Assembly (NCBI GenBank): GCA_039704465.1
Contig: JASFAU010000008.1
Coordinates: 1 to 64,000 of the forward strand
Length of the DNA: 64,000 nt
Reading direction: 5' to 3'
Source: Plasmodiophora brassicae
Lineage: Eukaryota; Endomyxa; Phytomyxea; Plasmodiophorida; Plasmodiophoridae
Shown here piece by piece: positions 32,745 to 42,691 of this stretch (positions are counted from its first letter, which is position 1; the number at the start of each line of letters is the position of its first letter). Below the pieces are notes generated by a model. That model was not told where the DNA came from, did not search any database, and worked only from the letters and a program-made list of their open reading frames with translations. Both the position numbers and the translations under genes were made by a program.

Positions 32745-32945
32745 CAGTACGCCACGAGTTGGATGGATGGCGATTGGCGACCCCCGCAGCACACACGGGA
32801 GTCCATCCAATCCACGTACGCAGGTGTCCGCATTGGATCGATGGCGAATCGCCGAATTGGCTATTGGCGGCCCCACCCGCAACCCGCGGCGCGGGGAGTC
32901 CGTCCTGTCCAAGTATAGCACCGACGCAGGCGTCCGCCTGTCCGG
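32745..32945 (+). repeat. Imperfect direct repeat, about 100 bp, two copies
   Basis: Copies around 32765-32840 and 32855-32940 share ATTGGCG..CCCC..CCGCA..GGGAGTCC..CC..GTCCA and ACGCAGG-GTCCGC. They lie in the 450-bp gap between the DM10 and F-BAR genes. Non-coding as far as I can see. Confidence 0.45.
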
Positions 32946-33047
32946 AATTAGGCATACGACGTCGGGCAGCAGCAAGCGACCGGCAGTTGAGATCTGGGCT
33001 GAGCCGGTGCAGCAGGACGACGTCCCCACCCAGACTGCTCTGTCATC

Positions 33048-34920
33048 ATGTCGGCGCGTGACGGCTGCTCGGGTGCAAAGACGGCCAGCGTGGACGCCCT
33101 GGAGCGTCAGATCGAGCGCGTGTCGGGTCGCGTGTCGTGCACGGAGGCGCTGGCGCGCCTCCTGGTGCAGGTGGCCGAGATGGAAGCGGACTATGCCGCC
33201 AGGTGCCGCGACATGTCGTCGGCGATGCTCGACCTGACCAACGAACATCGCCTGATGCGCTCGGCGACGCAGTCGATGGTGGCCATGCAGGCCTGGCAGG
33301 CCGACCTGCACTCGCGCGCCGCTGCCCGCTGCATGGAAGAGGCGCAGGCGTTGCTGTCGACGCGGACGACGGCCATGGCCACGATCCGATCGGCGACGAC
33401 GCAGCTGAAGGCCATGCGCAAGGAGCAGCTGGCCGACACCAAGGCCATGGACAAGGCCCTGGCACAGTGCGAACGCGCCAGCGACCAGGCCATCGTCGCC
33501 CACTGGGCGCTCGTCGACTACACGAACTCGAGCACGGCCGATGCGCCCGTCGACGAACAGATCGTTCGGGCGGCGGCCGCCAGGAAGAAGGAACTCATCG
33601 CCGCCGATCGCCGCTATTGCGACACTGTCCGGCAGGCACGCGCCGGCGCCATCGTACGTCCATTGTCGTTCCCGGCTGCCGTCCGAATCGCAACTGATGA
33701 CGACGCCTGTTCGTACAGCGCCGCGATCGTCAATGTCGCCTGCTGCTGAACACCCTGGCCGATGCTGACCGTGCCCGCGTGCAGTCGTGCCTGGCGACCC
33801 TGTCGGGCGTGCTACATGAGCGTCAAGGTATGCCAGTGCCGGGTTGGGTACCGTTGCGCGCATCGCCTTGACGTCGTGCTGCTGCTGCTGCAGAACTGGT
33901 CGACCAGCTGGCGAGTCGCACGCCGGCGGTTCGCGACGTCGTCCAGGCCGCCGAGCGCGGCACCGATGACCTGCGCGCTATCGATGCCGAGATCGATGTG
34001 CAGGACGATATCGACATCCCGACCTACACGAAAGTGAAGGGCCTGTCTGTCGTCGGTGCCGACCCGGATGCGGATCCGGCCGATGAGGGTTCCCCTCCAG
34101 CGACGCCGGCCAATAGCCCGGCTCGCGCCGCACGATCGGACCTGGACGAGTTCTGGGACTCTGCCCTGCGTACGATCATTGATGGCCCTCGACCAGGCGT
34201 CACCGTCCCGCGTAGCACCGACCCGGATGAACCGAAGGACCTCAGGGGCCGCTGTCTCTTCGGTTTGCGATCGCGACCCGGCCGATCGGCGTTCGCCGAC
34301 GCCCTGTCCCGTCAGACGCGACGGTCGGCGTCGATCTCGTCGTCTGCGTTCACGGCGCTGGGCGAGCTGGTCAACACGCTCCTGACCGAAGCCGATCGTG
34401 ACATCCGCCCCGTGGTATCGTGCCTGACGTCTGTCCAGGCCCTGTCGCATGCGGGGCGCCCGCTCCACGAGCTGATTGCCGCGCACCCGATCTGGAAGGA
34501 GATCGACACCTGGCAACGGGCGGTCGATGATTCAGGCACGTCCGGTGCCGTCCCGGTCGTCGAGCGCTGGCACTGCGACGAGGAGAGCGAGGACGCGCGT
34601 GCCCTCGTCAAAGGCAACCTCGTGGCGCGGCTGATGACCATGGCGCACAACATGTCGATGATGGGCGGTTGGTCGTTCGAGGCGGTCCTCGAGTTCGTCA
34701 ACGGGATCGCCAAGCGCCACGAGTGTGACGCCGACCAGGTCGAGATGCTGCAGCGGTCTGTCTGCAACGATTTTCGCATCGAGTACAGGGCCACACCGAC
34801 GGGCGACAGGGCGGCGACGCCTGGTCCGGATCCGATACCCAAGGTGGCGTCCTCCTCGTCTGCTGCGGCGTCCCTGGCGTCCATTCGGGGCAAATTCAAG
34901 AACCTGTTAGGCGGATTCCA

Positions 34921-34955
<35 letters not shown>

Positions 34956-34978
34956 AGCCGCAGCAGCCGTTGCAATAA
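33048..34978 (+). CDS. F-BAR-like coiled-coil protein with SBF2/KIAA0513-like domain and polyQ tail
   Basis: Three exons: 33048-33653, 33719-33827, 33894-34978, phases consistent. The N-terminal ~280 residues are helical and heptad-rich, and look like an FCH/F-BAR module (ALARLLVQVAEMEADYAARC; LADADRARVQSCLATLSGVL). Such domains dimerise and bend membranes. A Ser/Pro/Asp linker follows. The C-terminal ~230 residues (GRCLFGLRSRPGRSAFADAL; FTALGELVNTLL; LHELIAAHPIWKEIDTWQRA) resemble the SBF2/KIAA0513-type domain found in myotubularin-related and DENN-linked trafficking proteins. The end is a run of Gln (QQQ..PQQPLQ) encoded by a CAG tract. Function is inferred to be membrane traffic or cytoskeleton; domain assignments are by eye and tentative. 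Confidence 0.65.
34919..34975 (+). repeat. CAG/CAA microsatellite encoding polyQ
   Basis: An almost pure CAG run followed by CAA and CCG interruptions at the very end of the preceding coding region. Likely length-polymorphic. Confidence 0.9.
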
Positions 34979-35145
34979 ACACATTACGGCGACCAGACTC
35001 GTCATCATGACAAGCGGCCATCTGCCGCCAAAGTGCTCCTCAGCGGTTTGTCAGCCACTGCCTGCCGTGTTGTACAGTGCTGACCAATTCGGCGGATGAA
35101 GGAGGGTGCCTCGCAATACCTTATAACGTTATAGCTTTGTATCCA

Positions 35146-36839
35146 TCACTCGCTTGACTGCGGCCGCTGCTTGGACAGACGTTTCTGTCGTCGCCGATGC
35201 CTAGCATTGCGGTCGCGTTGAATGTCCTGCCACGATGACGTCAGGTTGCGGTCCGTCCTGTACGGCGTCAGCTGCTTGATGGAGATCTTCCTGTTCAGGT
35301 CCTTGTCCTCTGCGTTCAGGATCTCTTCGACGGTCATGCCGTAGGAGCTCGCCGGCACGCTCGTGTAGTGGAATCGGGCGCGCAGACCGTCCGCCAGACA
35401 ATCCTCGAAGTCCATCGCGTACAATTCGTCGAGAAGCGCGGCAGTCGACGCCTTTCCATTGGAGGGCTCCTGATCATCCGACGCATCCGCCTTCTGCTTC
35501 TTGTTCTTGCCTTGCTTCAGCGTCGCCTTGATGTCGCCGTCGTCCTGGCCGTACCAGTTCTCGTCGAACAGCTCCTGCATCTGCTGGTCGAATTTGTCCG
35601 GGTCGAAATCGCCCTCGAGGTCGATTTCCGCCAGCCTGTCCTTGTCGAGCCCGCTGGCCACCTGAGCGACCACGGATCGTTTCTGCTCCAGCTCCTGGCG
35701 CTTCAACGCGGACAACGCCTTCATCTCCTCCTTCCACGCGTTCTTCTCTGTTTTAACGGCCTCGACCTGCGCCTGCTTGCGAGCCTGGCGCGCTCTCTTC
35801 CGAGCCTCCCGTCGTCGCGCACGCTTGTCGTCGACGCGACGAACGGAATCCTCGATGACACGAGGATGGGTGACCAGACGGGTGCCACCTGGTTCCTCGA
35901 ACCTGAAGTTGTACGCCGCCTCGAACGAATCCTGCGCTTCCAGGAATGCATCATCCTCACTGACGTTGTCGTCGATAGCTGCGGTAGCTGGCCTCGACCC
36001 AGGTCGAATCATACGCGCCTGGTCCTTGTTCCAGCCTGCAGGCCGTTCGCTTTTCCACCACTCCCCGGCGATGTACTCCTTCAAGAACAGGTCCTCTGCC
36101 GACAGTTTGCCGTCGTCACCCGCCAGACGCGACAGCGTTTGCGATTCTGGCACCGGCCTAGAGGCCGCCTCCTTCTGTTTCGCTTCGACGAACGCAGCAT
36201 ATGACGGATCGGTCATGTCATTGGTTTCCGTTGGGACACTCATCTCGAACCCTTCGTCGTTATCAACGTCATCGTGCGTATCGGCTTCAAGGAACGCACG
36301 ACGAGCGGCGAGTTGTTGTTCAGCGGGGGCGGCGTTGCCCACATCTCGGTCATCGTCGCTCAACGATTCGTCGCCTTGAAGAAGCTGTTCGGTCAGGACT
36401 TGCTTGACGGATCGCCCACCTGCTTTCTTATTCGCTGATTGTGACGGTTCTGCGTTCCCATCCCCTTCCTCGTCGTCATCATCATGATAGAACCGCGATG
36501 ACGCGTCGTAGATTCGCGGGTCTCGCTTTCGAATGGCATCGATAGTGCGCTGGATGTCTGCCTCGACAGCGGACGATAGTAGGACGCCCTCGTCATCCTC
36601 CTCTTCGCTCGACGATGACGTTTCAGAACCATCCGGTTCATCGCTGTCATCATTTGTCTGTTCCGCTCGCAGCTGCTTTCGCAAGGCGTCCTTGACGGAT
36701 TCTGAACAGAGCACCATTGTTAGTTGTAGATCGTGAACTGCAATCTAGTTAAGACGTTCATACTTTTGGACAGTTCCTCTTGCCGTTTGCTGGCCTCGAA
36801 TTTCGCCCGGTACTCGTCATTGATAGTGAGTTGGTCCAT
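35146..36839 (-). CDS. KRI1: KRI1, ribosome biogenesis factor
   Basis: About 545 residues in two exons (36839-36764 and 36701-35146; intron 62 nt). The N-terminus MDQLTINDEYRAKFEASKRQ is typical of KRI1. Acidic stretches follow. The conserved middle has LFLKEYIAGEWWKSE, FEAAYNFRFEEPGGTRLVTH (the E..YNFRFEEP signature) and a basic helix RRREARKRARQARK. The C-terminal KRI1 domain has ALLDELYAMDFEDCLADGLR and ARFHYTSVPASSYGMTVEEI, ending in a lysine/arginine-rich tail. KRI1 works in the nucleolus with KRR1 in 40S subunit assembly. Complete and apparently functional. Confidence 0.92.
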
Positions 36840-37259
36840 GGTTGGCAATTGGAGAGGATCTCCTTGGCAGTCGAACAGCGCGACGGAGTCCGCCACGGAC
36901 TTCCGTGGCTGGACGTAACTGGCAGCCAGGCAACGGATAACTATCACCGTTTAATGTAGCCACGAGAGTGACGCCCGCTACTTGTTCGCTGTCTTGCCAG
37001 AAGAAATGTAACAGTACATGTTTCATGCACTGTGACGATTTGAAAGGTTGGGGACTTCCAGGCAGGTGGTATTGAACACTGGACGGCCTTTCGAAAGGCT
37101 GCAGTCTGACTAGGTATGTAAATGCAACTATTGAAAAAGGACCGCATCGCTGCTGTCATCGACGATTTCATTCTCCGCTCGCGCTTCACCCGCGACCCCA
37201 CCAATCTGAAACGTCTGTTAGACGATCAATGGTAACGGACAGTACTGGTTCACAGCAGT
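36840..37259. other. Intergenic between KRI1 and the chromovirus
   Basis: Upstream region of KRI1. No protein or RNA gene recognised. It ends in CATAT (37260-37264), the target site of the retrotransposon. Confidence 0.5.
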
Positions 37260-37264
37260 CATAT

Positions 37265-37461
37265 TGTTCATCCAGAGTACCAGTACTCAGATGATGCTGC
37301 TCAGATGCTGCTGCCACCCGGTCACATGATCATGACCGTACTCGACCCCGCAGCGGCCCTTGCTGTGACGATCCTGTCCAAATACATCAGTTCGTTATAT
37401 CACCAGGCGCCGACTCTTGCGACCGACCGCCCCCGTAGTGGGCAGCGGCGGCGTTAGCACA
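37265..37461 (+). repeat. 5' LTR
   Basis: 197 bp, TG..CA, identical to 42410-42606. It would contain the promoter and the polyadenylation signal of the element. Confidence 0.97.
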
Positions 37462-37504
37462 GAAGCTTCTTGCGCAAAGAGCCCCAAGCAAACGAACTCA
37501 CTTA

Positions 37505-38503
37505 ATGGCAGGAGGTGGCCGCAGAGCGCCCGTTCGTCTACAGATGGAGGACGACGCCAGGACCAACTCCGACGCCGAGGCCAAGGAGCATGAATCGTCG
37601 ACAGATGACGAATTCGAAATCGATCGAGGGCTTCAGTCAACAAACCTGCACGGTAAGAGCCCGATCTTTATGCCTTTGAAACCGCCCATCCTACGTACCC
37701 TGAGCCTTACGGCCAAGGACGGAATTAACGATTTCCTCAAGAAATATAGGAAACACGTCGAGATCGTTAACGAGCGCCGACTGATCTACAAGGAGGATAT
37801 TCATCCGCCAACGGTGAAGTCATGCATTACCGAGGACGTCCTCAGAGGGATGTCGAAATATCGCCTACGTCAACCCGCCAGCACGATCACGGATGGCGAC
37901 ATCATGAGCTACTTGAGGTCAGTCCAACGCAGGGAGGCTGATGTCGAGAGTTCGACAGACATCAAGGCGCTTCTCACGAAGACAGTGGTCATGAACCTGT
38001 CAATCAAGAGTATTGAGGAACGTGTCACGTCTTTCTTCGCCAAGTTCGATGAGCTAATCGACGACTATGGGCTACAAGACACATACGCCAAAGGAACGAA
38101 AGGAACCAAGCGCAAGATCAAGGTATTACGCGGAGGTATCCGTCCCACTGACCTTGCGGTTCTAGTCGAACGCGCGATCGAGTTCGGAGGGTGCAGGGAC
38201 GCTGAGAAGGACGAGCTCAAATTCTTCGACCTCGTCGACCGTCTTGCCAAAGAGCAGGACAAACACTTCCGGCTGCAAGCTGAGAAGAAGAAGTCTCCAG
38301 CGCAGACCATGTCCCCACCTGCAGGTAAGAAAGGTAAGGACGTTGTTGCTCCGAATAGGAATGGCGGCAAGCATCCGACAAATCCGATCGGACTGAAGAC
38401 AGCTCAATCGTCCACATCGCAAACGAAAGACGAATCGAGGGACATCCCCGAGCACATCCGAAAACGTTTCGAAGGTAAGGATCCTCCAAAGGCAGGTTGC
38501 TAA
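37505..38503 (+). CDS. gag: Chromovirus Gag
   Basis: 332 residues starting MAGGGRRAPVRLQMEDDART, mostly helical and charged, as expected of a capsid precursor (LRTLSLTAKDGINDFLKKYR; LVERAIEFGGC). It stops within what should be a nucleocapsid zinc knuckle: a CKEQHWVQVC segment continues in another frame just past the stop (38506-38540). One missing base near 38500 would explain this. Either the stop separates Gag from Pol by programmed shifting, or it is a mutation or assembly error. Confidence 0.8.
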   Translation: MAGGGRRAPVRLQMEDDARTNSDAEAKEHESSTDDEFEIDRGLQSTNLHGKSPIFMPLKPPILRTLSLTAKDGINDFLKKYRKHVEIVNERRLIYKEDIHPPTVKSCITEDVLRGMSKYRLRQPASTITDGDIMSYLRSVQRREADVESSTDIKALLTKTVVMNLSIKSIEERVTSFFAKFDELIDDYGLQDTYAKGTKGTKRKIKVLRGGIRPTDLAVLVERAIEFGGCRDAEKDELKFFDLVDRLAKEQDKHFRLQAEKKKSPAQTMSPPAGKKGKDVVAPNRNGGKHPTNPIGLKTAQSSTSQTKDESRDIPEHIRKRFEGKDPPKAGC

Positions 38504-38639
38504 TCTGCAAGGAGCAGCACTGGGTCCAAGTGTGCCCGAAGGCAACTCAAGGAGAACGCAAAGCTGCCATTGAAAAGTTCCAGAAAGAGCGCAAAAAGAG
38601 AAGGAGGAGAGTAAGGGCAACGCAGACACGGCAAAGCGC

Positions 38640-40508
38640 ATGGGCCCGCCGTCGCCGTCAACACCGTCCCCTATGAGACTTCGCTTCCAGAACTCGCTCG
38701 ACCTTCCATTCGAAGCCGATAGTGGTGCGACGAAGACCGTCATTTCGCAATCGCAACTGCTACGGATTCAAGCCATCCAGCATGTCCCAGTCAAAGTGTT
38801 CGACCATCCAACGGAGGCGAAACTTGCAACGATCGGGGCTACGACAACAATTGTCGCCACAGCGATCGTGGACATCACCATTGTCCCACCTTCGCATGGC
38901 AAACCTGCACATCTACGCGGGCGGGAAATCAACGTATGTCGCGAAGACCTATCTGATGACATTGTCCTTTTAGGAGCCCCGGAACTGGACGCGTTGGGTA
39001 TCAATCCAGCTACACAACTGAAGGAGATGTTAATCGAGGCAAATGGTCCTATCATCATCGAAGCGGATCCGACCCCGGAACGTCACGCCCCAGGTGGTCA
39101 AGGGATCACGATGAGAGCGGTAAGACACCCGGAGGTAAGTGGAACAACTCGCGATCATGAGCCCCAATTGGACACCAATGATCCGGGTGACGACTATGAT
39201 GTCGAAATCGGAGAACACTCCGATACAGACGTGGACAGGGCAATAGACCGGATGATACAACGTGCAACTGACTCCGGTTTCCCTAACGATCAAGTCCCGC
39301 GTCTACGCACAACTGTCAATCGACACAAAGACATATGGCGAACGAAGCTTGGCCGTGATCCACCTGCGAAAGTAAGTCCACTGAAACTACACTTCAAAGC
39401 AGATGCTCGTCCTGTTCGTTGCCGAACACGAAGGTATACCCTCGAACATCAAAAATTCATGGATGATCACGTAGGAACCTTGGCGGAAAACGATTTTGTG
39501 TACCGCAATCCGCACAGCAGGTACGCGTCGCCGTGTCTGGTCGTCGACAAGAAGGACACGGAGGTTCGCGGCCATCGGCTGACCGTCGACATCAATGAAG
39601 CCGTCAACAAACAGACCGAACGCATTGCATGGCCGATGCCTCACATCGACATCATCCTGACCTACCTACGTTCCGCGACCATCTTCATGCTGTTCGATGC
39701 CTTTAAAGGCTATTGGCAATTTCCGTTGCACCCTGATTCGCAGGAGGCCTGCTCGTTCATGACGCACATCGCCACGTTTACACCCAGGCGCATCATCCAG
39801 GGAATCGCTGATTGCGTGTTTGCGTTCCAGGCGGGAATGCAACAGGTGTTGGGGAAACTTCTATATATCTGCGCCCTACTCTGGATCGACGATATCCTCG
39901 GCTACGTATCTGGATTCGGAGCCTACATGGACACACTCGAATCTCTTCTCAACGCTTTCGACGAGTTTGGAGTTAAACTCAACCCTGATCGCTGCCAGTT
40001 ATATCTCACTTCAGTGACATGGTGCGGTCGCGTTATATCCGCTGATGGAGTGTCGTTCGATCGCTCGTATCTCAACGCCTTGCACGATCTATCAACTCCT
40101 ATCACGGCTGCTGATCTCCAACAGTTCCTCTCGGGCCTCAATTGGGTCCGTTCTGTTATCCCTCAATTCGCGGCACATGTTCATCCGCTACAGGATCTAC
40201 TTCTGTCCGCTTCTCGTTCTGTCAGCAGTCTGAAGAAATCACATCTACGTCGAGTTCGTTTAGCCGACATCGGCTGGACCACTGACCATCTCACCAGTTT
40301 CAATTCTCTGAAGCATCGTCTATCGGAGGCCATGACGCTGGCGCACCCCAAGGACGAATGGATCATGTGTCTCTTTCCGGATGCGAGTGACCGTTTCTGG
40401 TCTGTTTTCCTGTCGCAGATCCCTCCGGAAGATATTGATCTCCCGTACGGTGAGCAACACCACGAACCTTTGTCGTTCATCTCGGGGACATTCCGTGGTT
40501 CCAATTGA
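38640..40508 (+). CDS. pol: Chromovirus Pol, protease and reverse transcriptase part
   Basis: 622 residues from the first Met; the frame is open from 38574. The aspartic protease site is LPFEADSGATKTVIS. RT motifs include SPCLVVDKKDTEVRGHRLTV, AWPMPHIDIIL, FDAFKGYWQFPLHP and the catalytic LLWIDDILGYV. The connection and start of RNase H follow (LFPDASDRFWSVFLSQI). The frame ends at 40508 inside RNase H, where the next frame takes over with the expected continuation (KWATIEKEAYAI), so one base is missing near 40500. Provides the polymerase for cDNA synthesis. Confidence 0.88.
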   Translation: MGPPSPSTPSPMRLRFQNSLDLPFEADSGATKTVISQSQLLRIQAIQHVPVKVFDHPTEAKLATIGATTTIVATAIVDITIVPPSHGKPAHLRGREINVCREDLSDDIVLLGAPELDALGINPATQLKEMLIEANGPIIIEADPTPERHAPGGQGITMRAVRHPEVSGTTRDHEPQLDTNDPGDDYDVEIGEHSDTDVDRAIDRMIQRATDSGFPNDQVPRLRTTVNRHKDIWRTKLGRDPPAKVSPLKLHFKADARPVRCRTRRYTLEHQKFMDDHVGTLAENDFVYRNPHSRYASPCLVVDKKDTEVRGHRLTVDINEAVNKQTERIAWPMPHIDIILTYLRSATIFMLFDAFKGYWQFPLHPDSQEACSFMTHIATFTPRRIIQGIADCVFAFQAGMQQVLGKLLYICALLWIDDILGYVSGFGAYMDTLESLLNAFDEFGVKLNPDRCQLYLTSVTWCGRVISADGVSFDRSYLNALHDLSTPITAADLQQFLSGLNWVRSVIPQFAAHVHPLQDLLLSASRSVSSLKKSHLRRVRLADIGWTTDHLTSFNSLKHRLSEAMTLAHPKDEWIMCLFPDASDRFWSVFLSQIPPEDIDLPYGEQHHEPLSFISGTFRGSN

Positions 40509-42400
40509 AGTGGGCGACCATTGAGAAGGAGGCCTACGCCATCATTGAAGGCTGCTATCGCCTCAGACACTTCATCTCTATGTCAAAGCTGGCACTTCGA
40601 ATCTTCACAGACCACCGTAATTTGGTTTTCATTCTGAACCCAGCCTCGGTTGCACGAATTAGTCGGACGACCGGCGATCGCTTGGAGCGCTGGCGACTTC
40701 AGATTATCGACCTAGATTTTCACATTGAGCACATTGCTGGGGAGGACAACGTTTGGGCCGACCTCGCCACGCGGTGGGGCGTCGCCCTGCAACCACTCTC
40801 CTCATTTTCCCCTCCATCGTTCCGTTCTATTCGTCATATGGCAATTAATCTTGACTTCGACGATTACAAGATGACCGATGAGTTTATCTGGCCGTCTGTC
40901 GACGAGATTAGTAACGCTCAGACCGACTACATTCGCCAACACGACCTATCTGCCGTTTCCGATATTCTCCAACTCGAAGGGGACATGTCTCTCCACCTTA
41001 GCCCGGAATCTGGCTGGCGTACTCCAGACAATCAACTCTGGGTACCATCACATGCACTGCAGCTACGCATCGCAGTGATTTCACATATGGGACTGTCTGG
41101 TCATCAACCTGCTGCATCGACTATTTCGAGCATCGCACAACTCTTCTGGTGGCCTGATCTGGATTCCTTTGTTCGTGCATTTGTGGACAAATGCTTACAC
41201 TGCCTACGCAACAAAGATTCGATGATTCCCCGACCTTTTGGCACGGCTATGCATGCGGACAAGCCCAATAAGGTCATCCACTATGACTTTCTGTTCTTAT
41301 CCAAACCTCGTCCAGGCGATTCTCATCAACTTCGTTATGTTCTGGTTCTGAAGGACGACGCCACGGCATTCGTCGAGTTAATTCCTTGTCAATTCGCGGA
41401 TCACAGCGTTGTCGCCGAATCTCTTCTGGATTGGTTCAAACGTTTCGGCATTGTTTTCCAACATGTCTCTGACCGCGGCACACACTTCAAAAACGCGGTT
41501 ATCGCCGAGCTTAATAGCCGGTTACACTGCAACCATCATTTCACAACTGCCTACACACCTTGGGCGAACGGCACGGTTGAGGTTGTCAACAAGCGGCTTC
41601 TCTTTCTGCTGAAGTCCCTCCTCTCCGAGCTAAATCTTCCATTCCAGGATTGGCCGTATGTCCTTCCGCTGATCAACATGACGGTAAATCACACTGTTCG
41701 ATCAAGTGTGGGCTACGCGCCTGTCACGATGTTTACGGGTTTGCCACCCTCGACACCTATCTCGATTATCTTCAACAAACGCATCGACGCGGTTATCGAC
41801 GTACCGTTGACCCCTGACCGTCTCAAGGAAATGACGACGGAACTTATCGATTCTCTCGAGGACATGCACAAAGCAGTGGCACGTACACGCACCCATCTAC
41901 GTGATCTCAAGCAACGCGCCCGGCGTCGCCGACGCAATGTTCGCGAGATCAACTTCACGACGGGCGACTATGTTCTCGTGGCCAACCATGGCAAGCACTC
42001 CAAGTCCGAGTACAACTGGACTGGACCTGCCCAGATTATCGACACCATCAACGACTGGGTGTATCGAGTTCGAGATCTCTTGACTGATCGTATCTCAGAT
42101 GTACACGCCCAGCGCTTAATGTTCTATGCAGATGCGCACTTGAATGTCACCTCTTCCCTGAAGCACAACATCGCGCTCACCGGCGTGGCTTACCAAGTCA
42201 ACGCAGTCGAGGACATTCGAGTCAACTCTACGTCAGGTGACACTGAACTACTGATCAACTGGATCGGATTCGATGCCACCGACAATTCATGGGAACCTTA
42301 CTCGGTCATGGCGGCCGATGTTCCTGATATCGTCAGGGCCTTCCTCGAACGACAAGCCGAAGGAGACCCGCTCTGCTCACGACTGTTAGCAGATTTCTAA
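40505..42400 (+). CDS. pol: Chromovirus Pol, RNase H, integrase and chromodomain part
   Basis: 631 residues. It opens with the rest of RNase H (KWATIEKEAYAIIEGCYRLR, FTDHRNLVFILNP, ADLATRWG). The integrase zinc finger H-x6-H..C-x2-C is at HMGLSGH..CLHC. The DDE core is seen at HYDFLFLS, VSDRGTHFKN and AYTPWANGTVEVVNK. A C-terminal chromodomain (ELLINWIGFDATDNSWEPYS) targets insertion to histone-marked chromatin in this clade. The start Met is not a real initiation site; this is the continuation of the preceding frame. Confidence 0.9.
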   Translation: MKWATIEKEAYAIIEGCYRLRHFISMSKLALRIFTDHRNLVFILNPASVARISRTTGDRLERWRLQIIDLDFHIEHIAGEDNVWADLATRWGVALQPLSSFSPPSFRSIRHMAINLDFDDYKMTDEFIWPSVDEISNAQTDYIRQHDLSAVSDILQLEGDMSLHLSPESGWRTPDNQLWVPSHALQLRIAVISHMGLSGHQPAASTISSIAQLFWWPDLDSFVRAFVDKCLHCLRNKDSMIPRPFGTAMHADKPNKVIHYDFLFLSKPRPGDSHQLRYVLVLKDDATAFVELIPCQFADHSVVAESLLDWFKRFGIVFQHVSDRGTHFKNAVIAELNSRLHCNHHFTTAYTPWANGTVEVVNKRLLFLLKSLLSELNLPFQDWPYVLPLINMTVNHTVRSSVGYAPVTMFTGLPPSTPISIIFNKRIDAVIDVPLTPDRLKEMTTELIDSLEDMHKAVARTRTHLRDLKQRARRRRRNVREINFTTGDYVLVANHGKHSKSEYNWTGPAQIIDTINDWVYRVRDLLTDRISDVHAQRLMFYADAHLNVTSSLKHNIALTGVAYQVNAVEDIRVNSTSGDTELLINWIGFDATDNSWEPYSVMAADVPDIVRAFLERQAEGDPLCSRLLADF

Positions 42401-42409
42401 CACGGGGAG

Positions 42410-42606
42410 TGTTCATCCAGAGTACCAGTACTCAGATGATGCTGCTCAGATGCTGCTGCCACCCGGTCACATGATCATGACCGTACTCGACCCCGCAGCG
42501 GCCCTTGCTGTGACGATCCTGTCCAAATACATCAGTTCGTTATATCACCAGGCGCCGACTCTTGCGACCGACCGCCCCCGTAGTGGGCAGCGGCGGCGTT
42601 AGCACA
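42410..42606 (+). repeat. 3' LTR
   Basis: 197 bp, identical to the 5' LTR. The downstream CATAT (42607-42611) is the target-site duplicate. Confidence 0.97.
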
Positions 42607-42691
42607 CATATTTACGCTATACTCAAGTTAGGGATCTGTCCGTCGATTTAGTGAGGAAGCTGGAATATGAGGCTATTGTTGATAGAATGGG

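Larger units (their letters stand above)
37265..42606 (+). mobile_element. Ty3/gypsy chromovirus LTR retrotransposon
   Basis: A 5342-bp element bounded by two 197-bp LTRs that are identical base for base, each starting TG and ending CA, flanked by a perfect 5-bp duplication CATAT (37260-37264 and 42607-42611). Domain order is gag, protease, RT, RNase H, integrase, chromodomain, the chromovirus order. A short purine tract (GGGGAG) precedes the 3' LTR. I do not recognise a conventional tRNA primer site after the 5' LTR. Identical LTRs mean insertion within very recent time. The open frames are nevertheless divided into three parts. Confidence 0.95.

Noticed and set aside
32736..33863. 375-codon minus-strand open frame
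   Set aside because: Mostly antisense to the F-BAR-like first exon, where the sense strand has coherent spliced exons.
36944..37204. Small minus-strand frame upstream of KRI1
   Set aside because: No motif, and it lies in the promoter region of KRI1, whose start is fixed by MDQLTINDEYRAKF.
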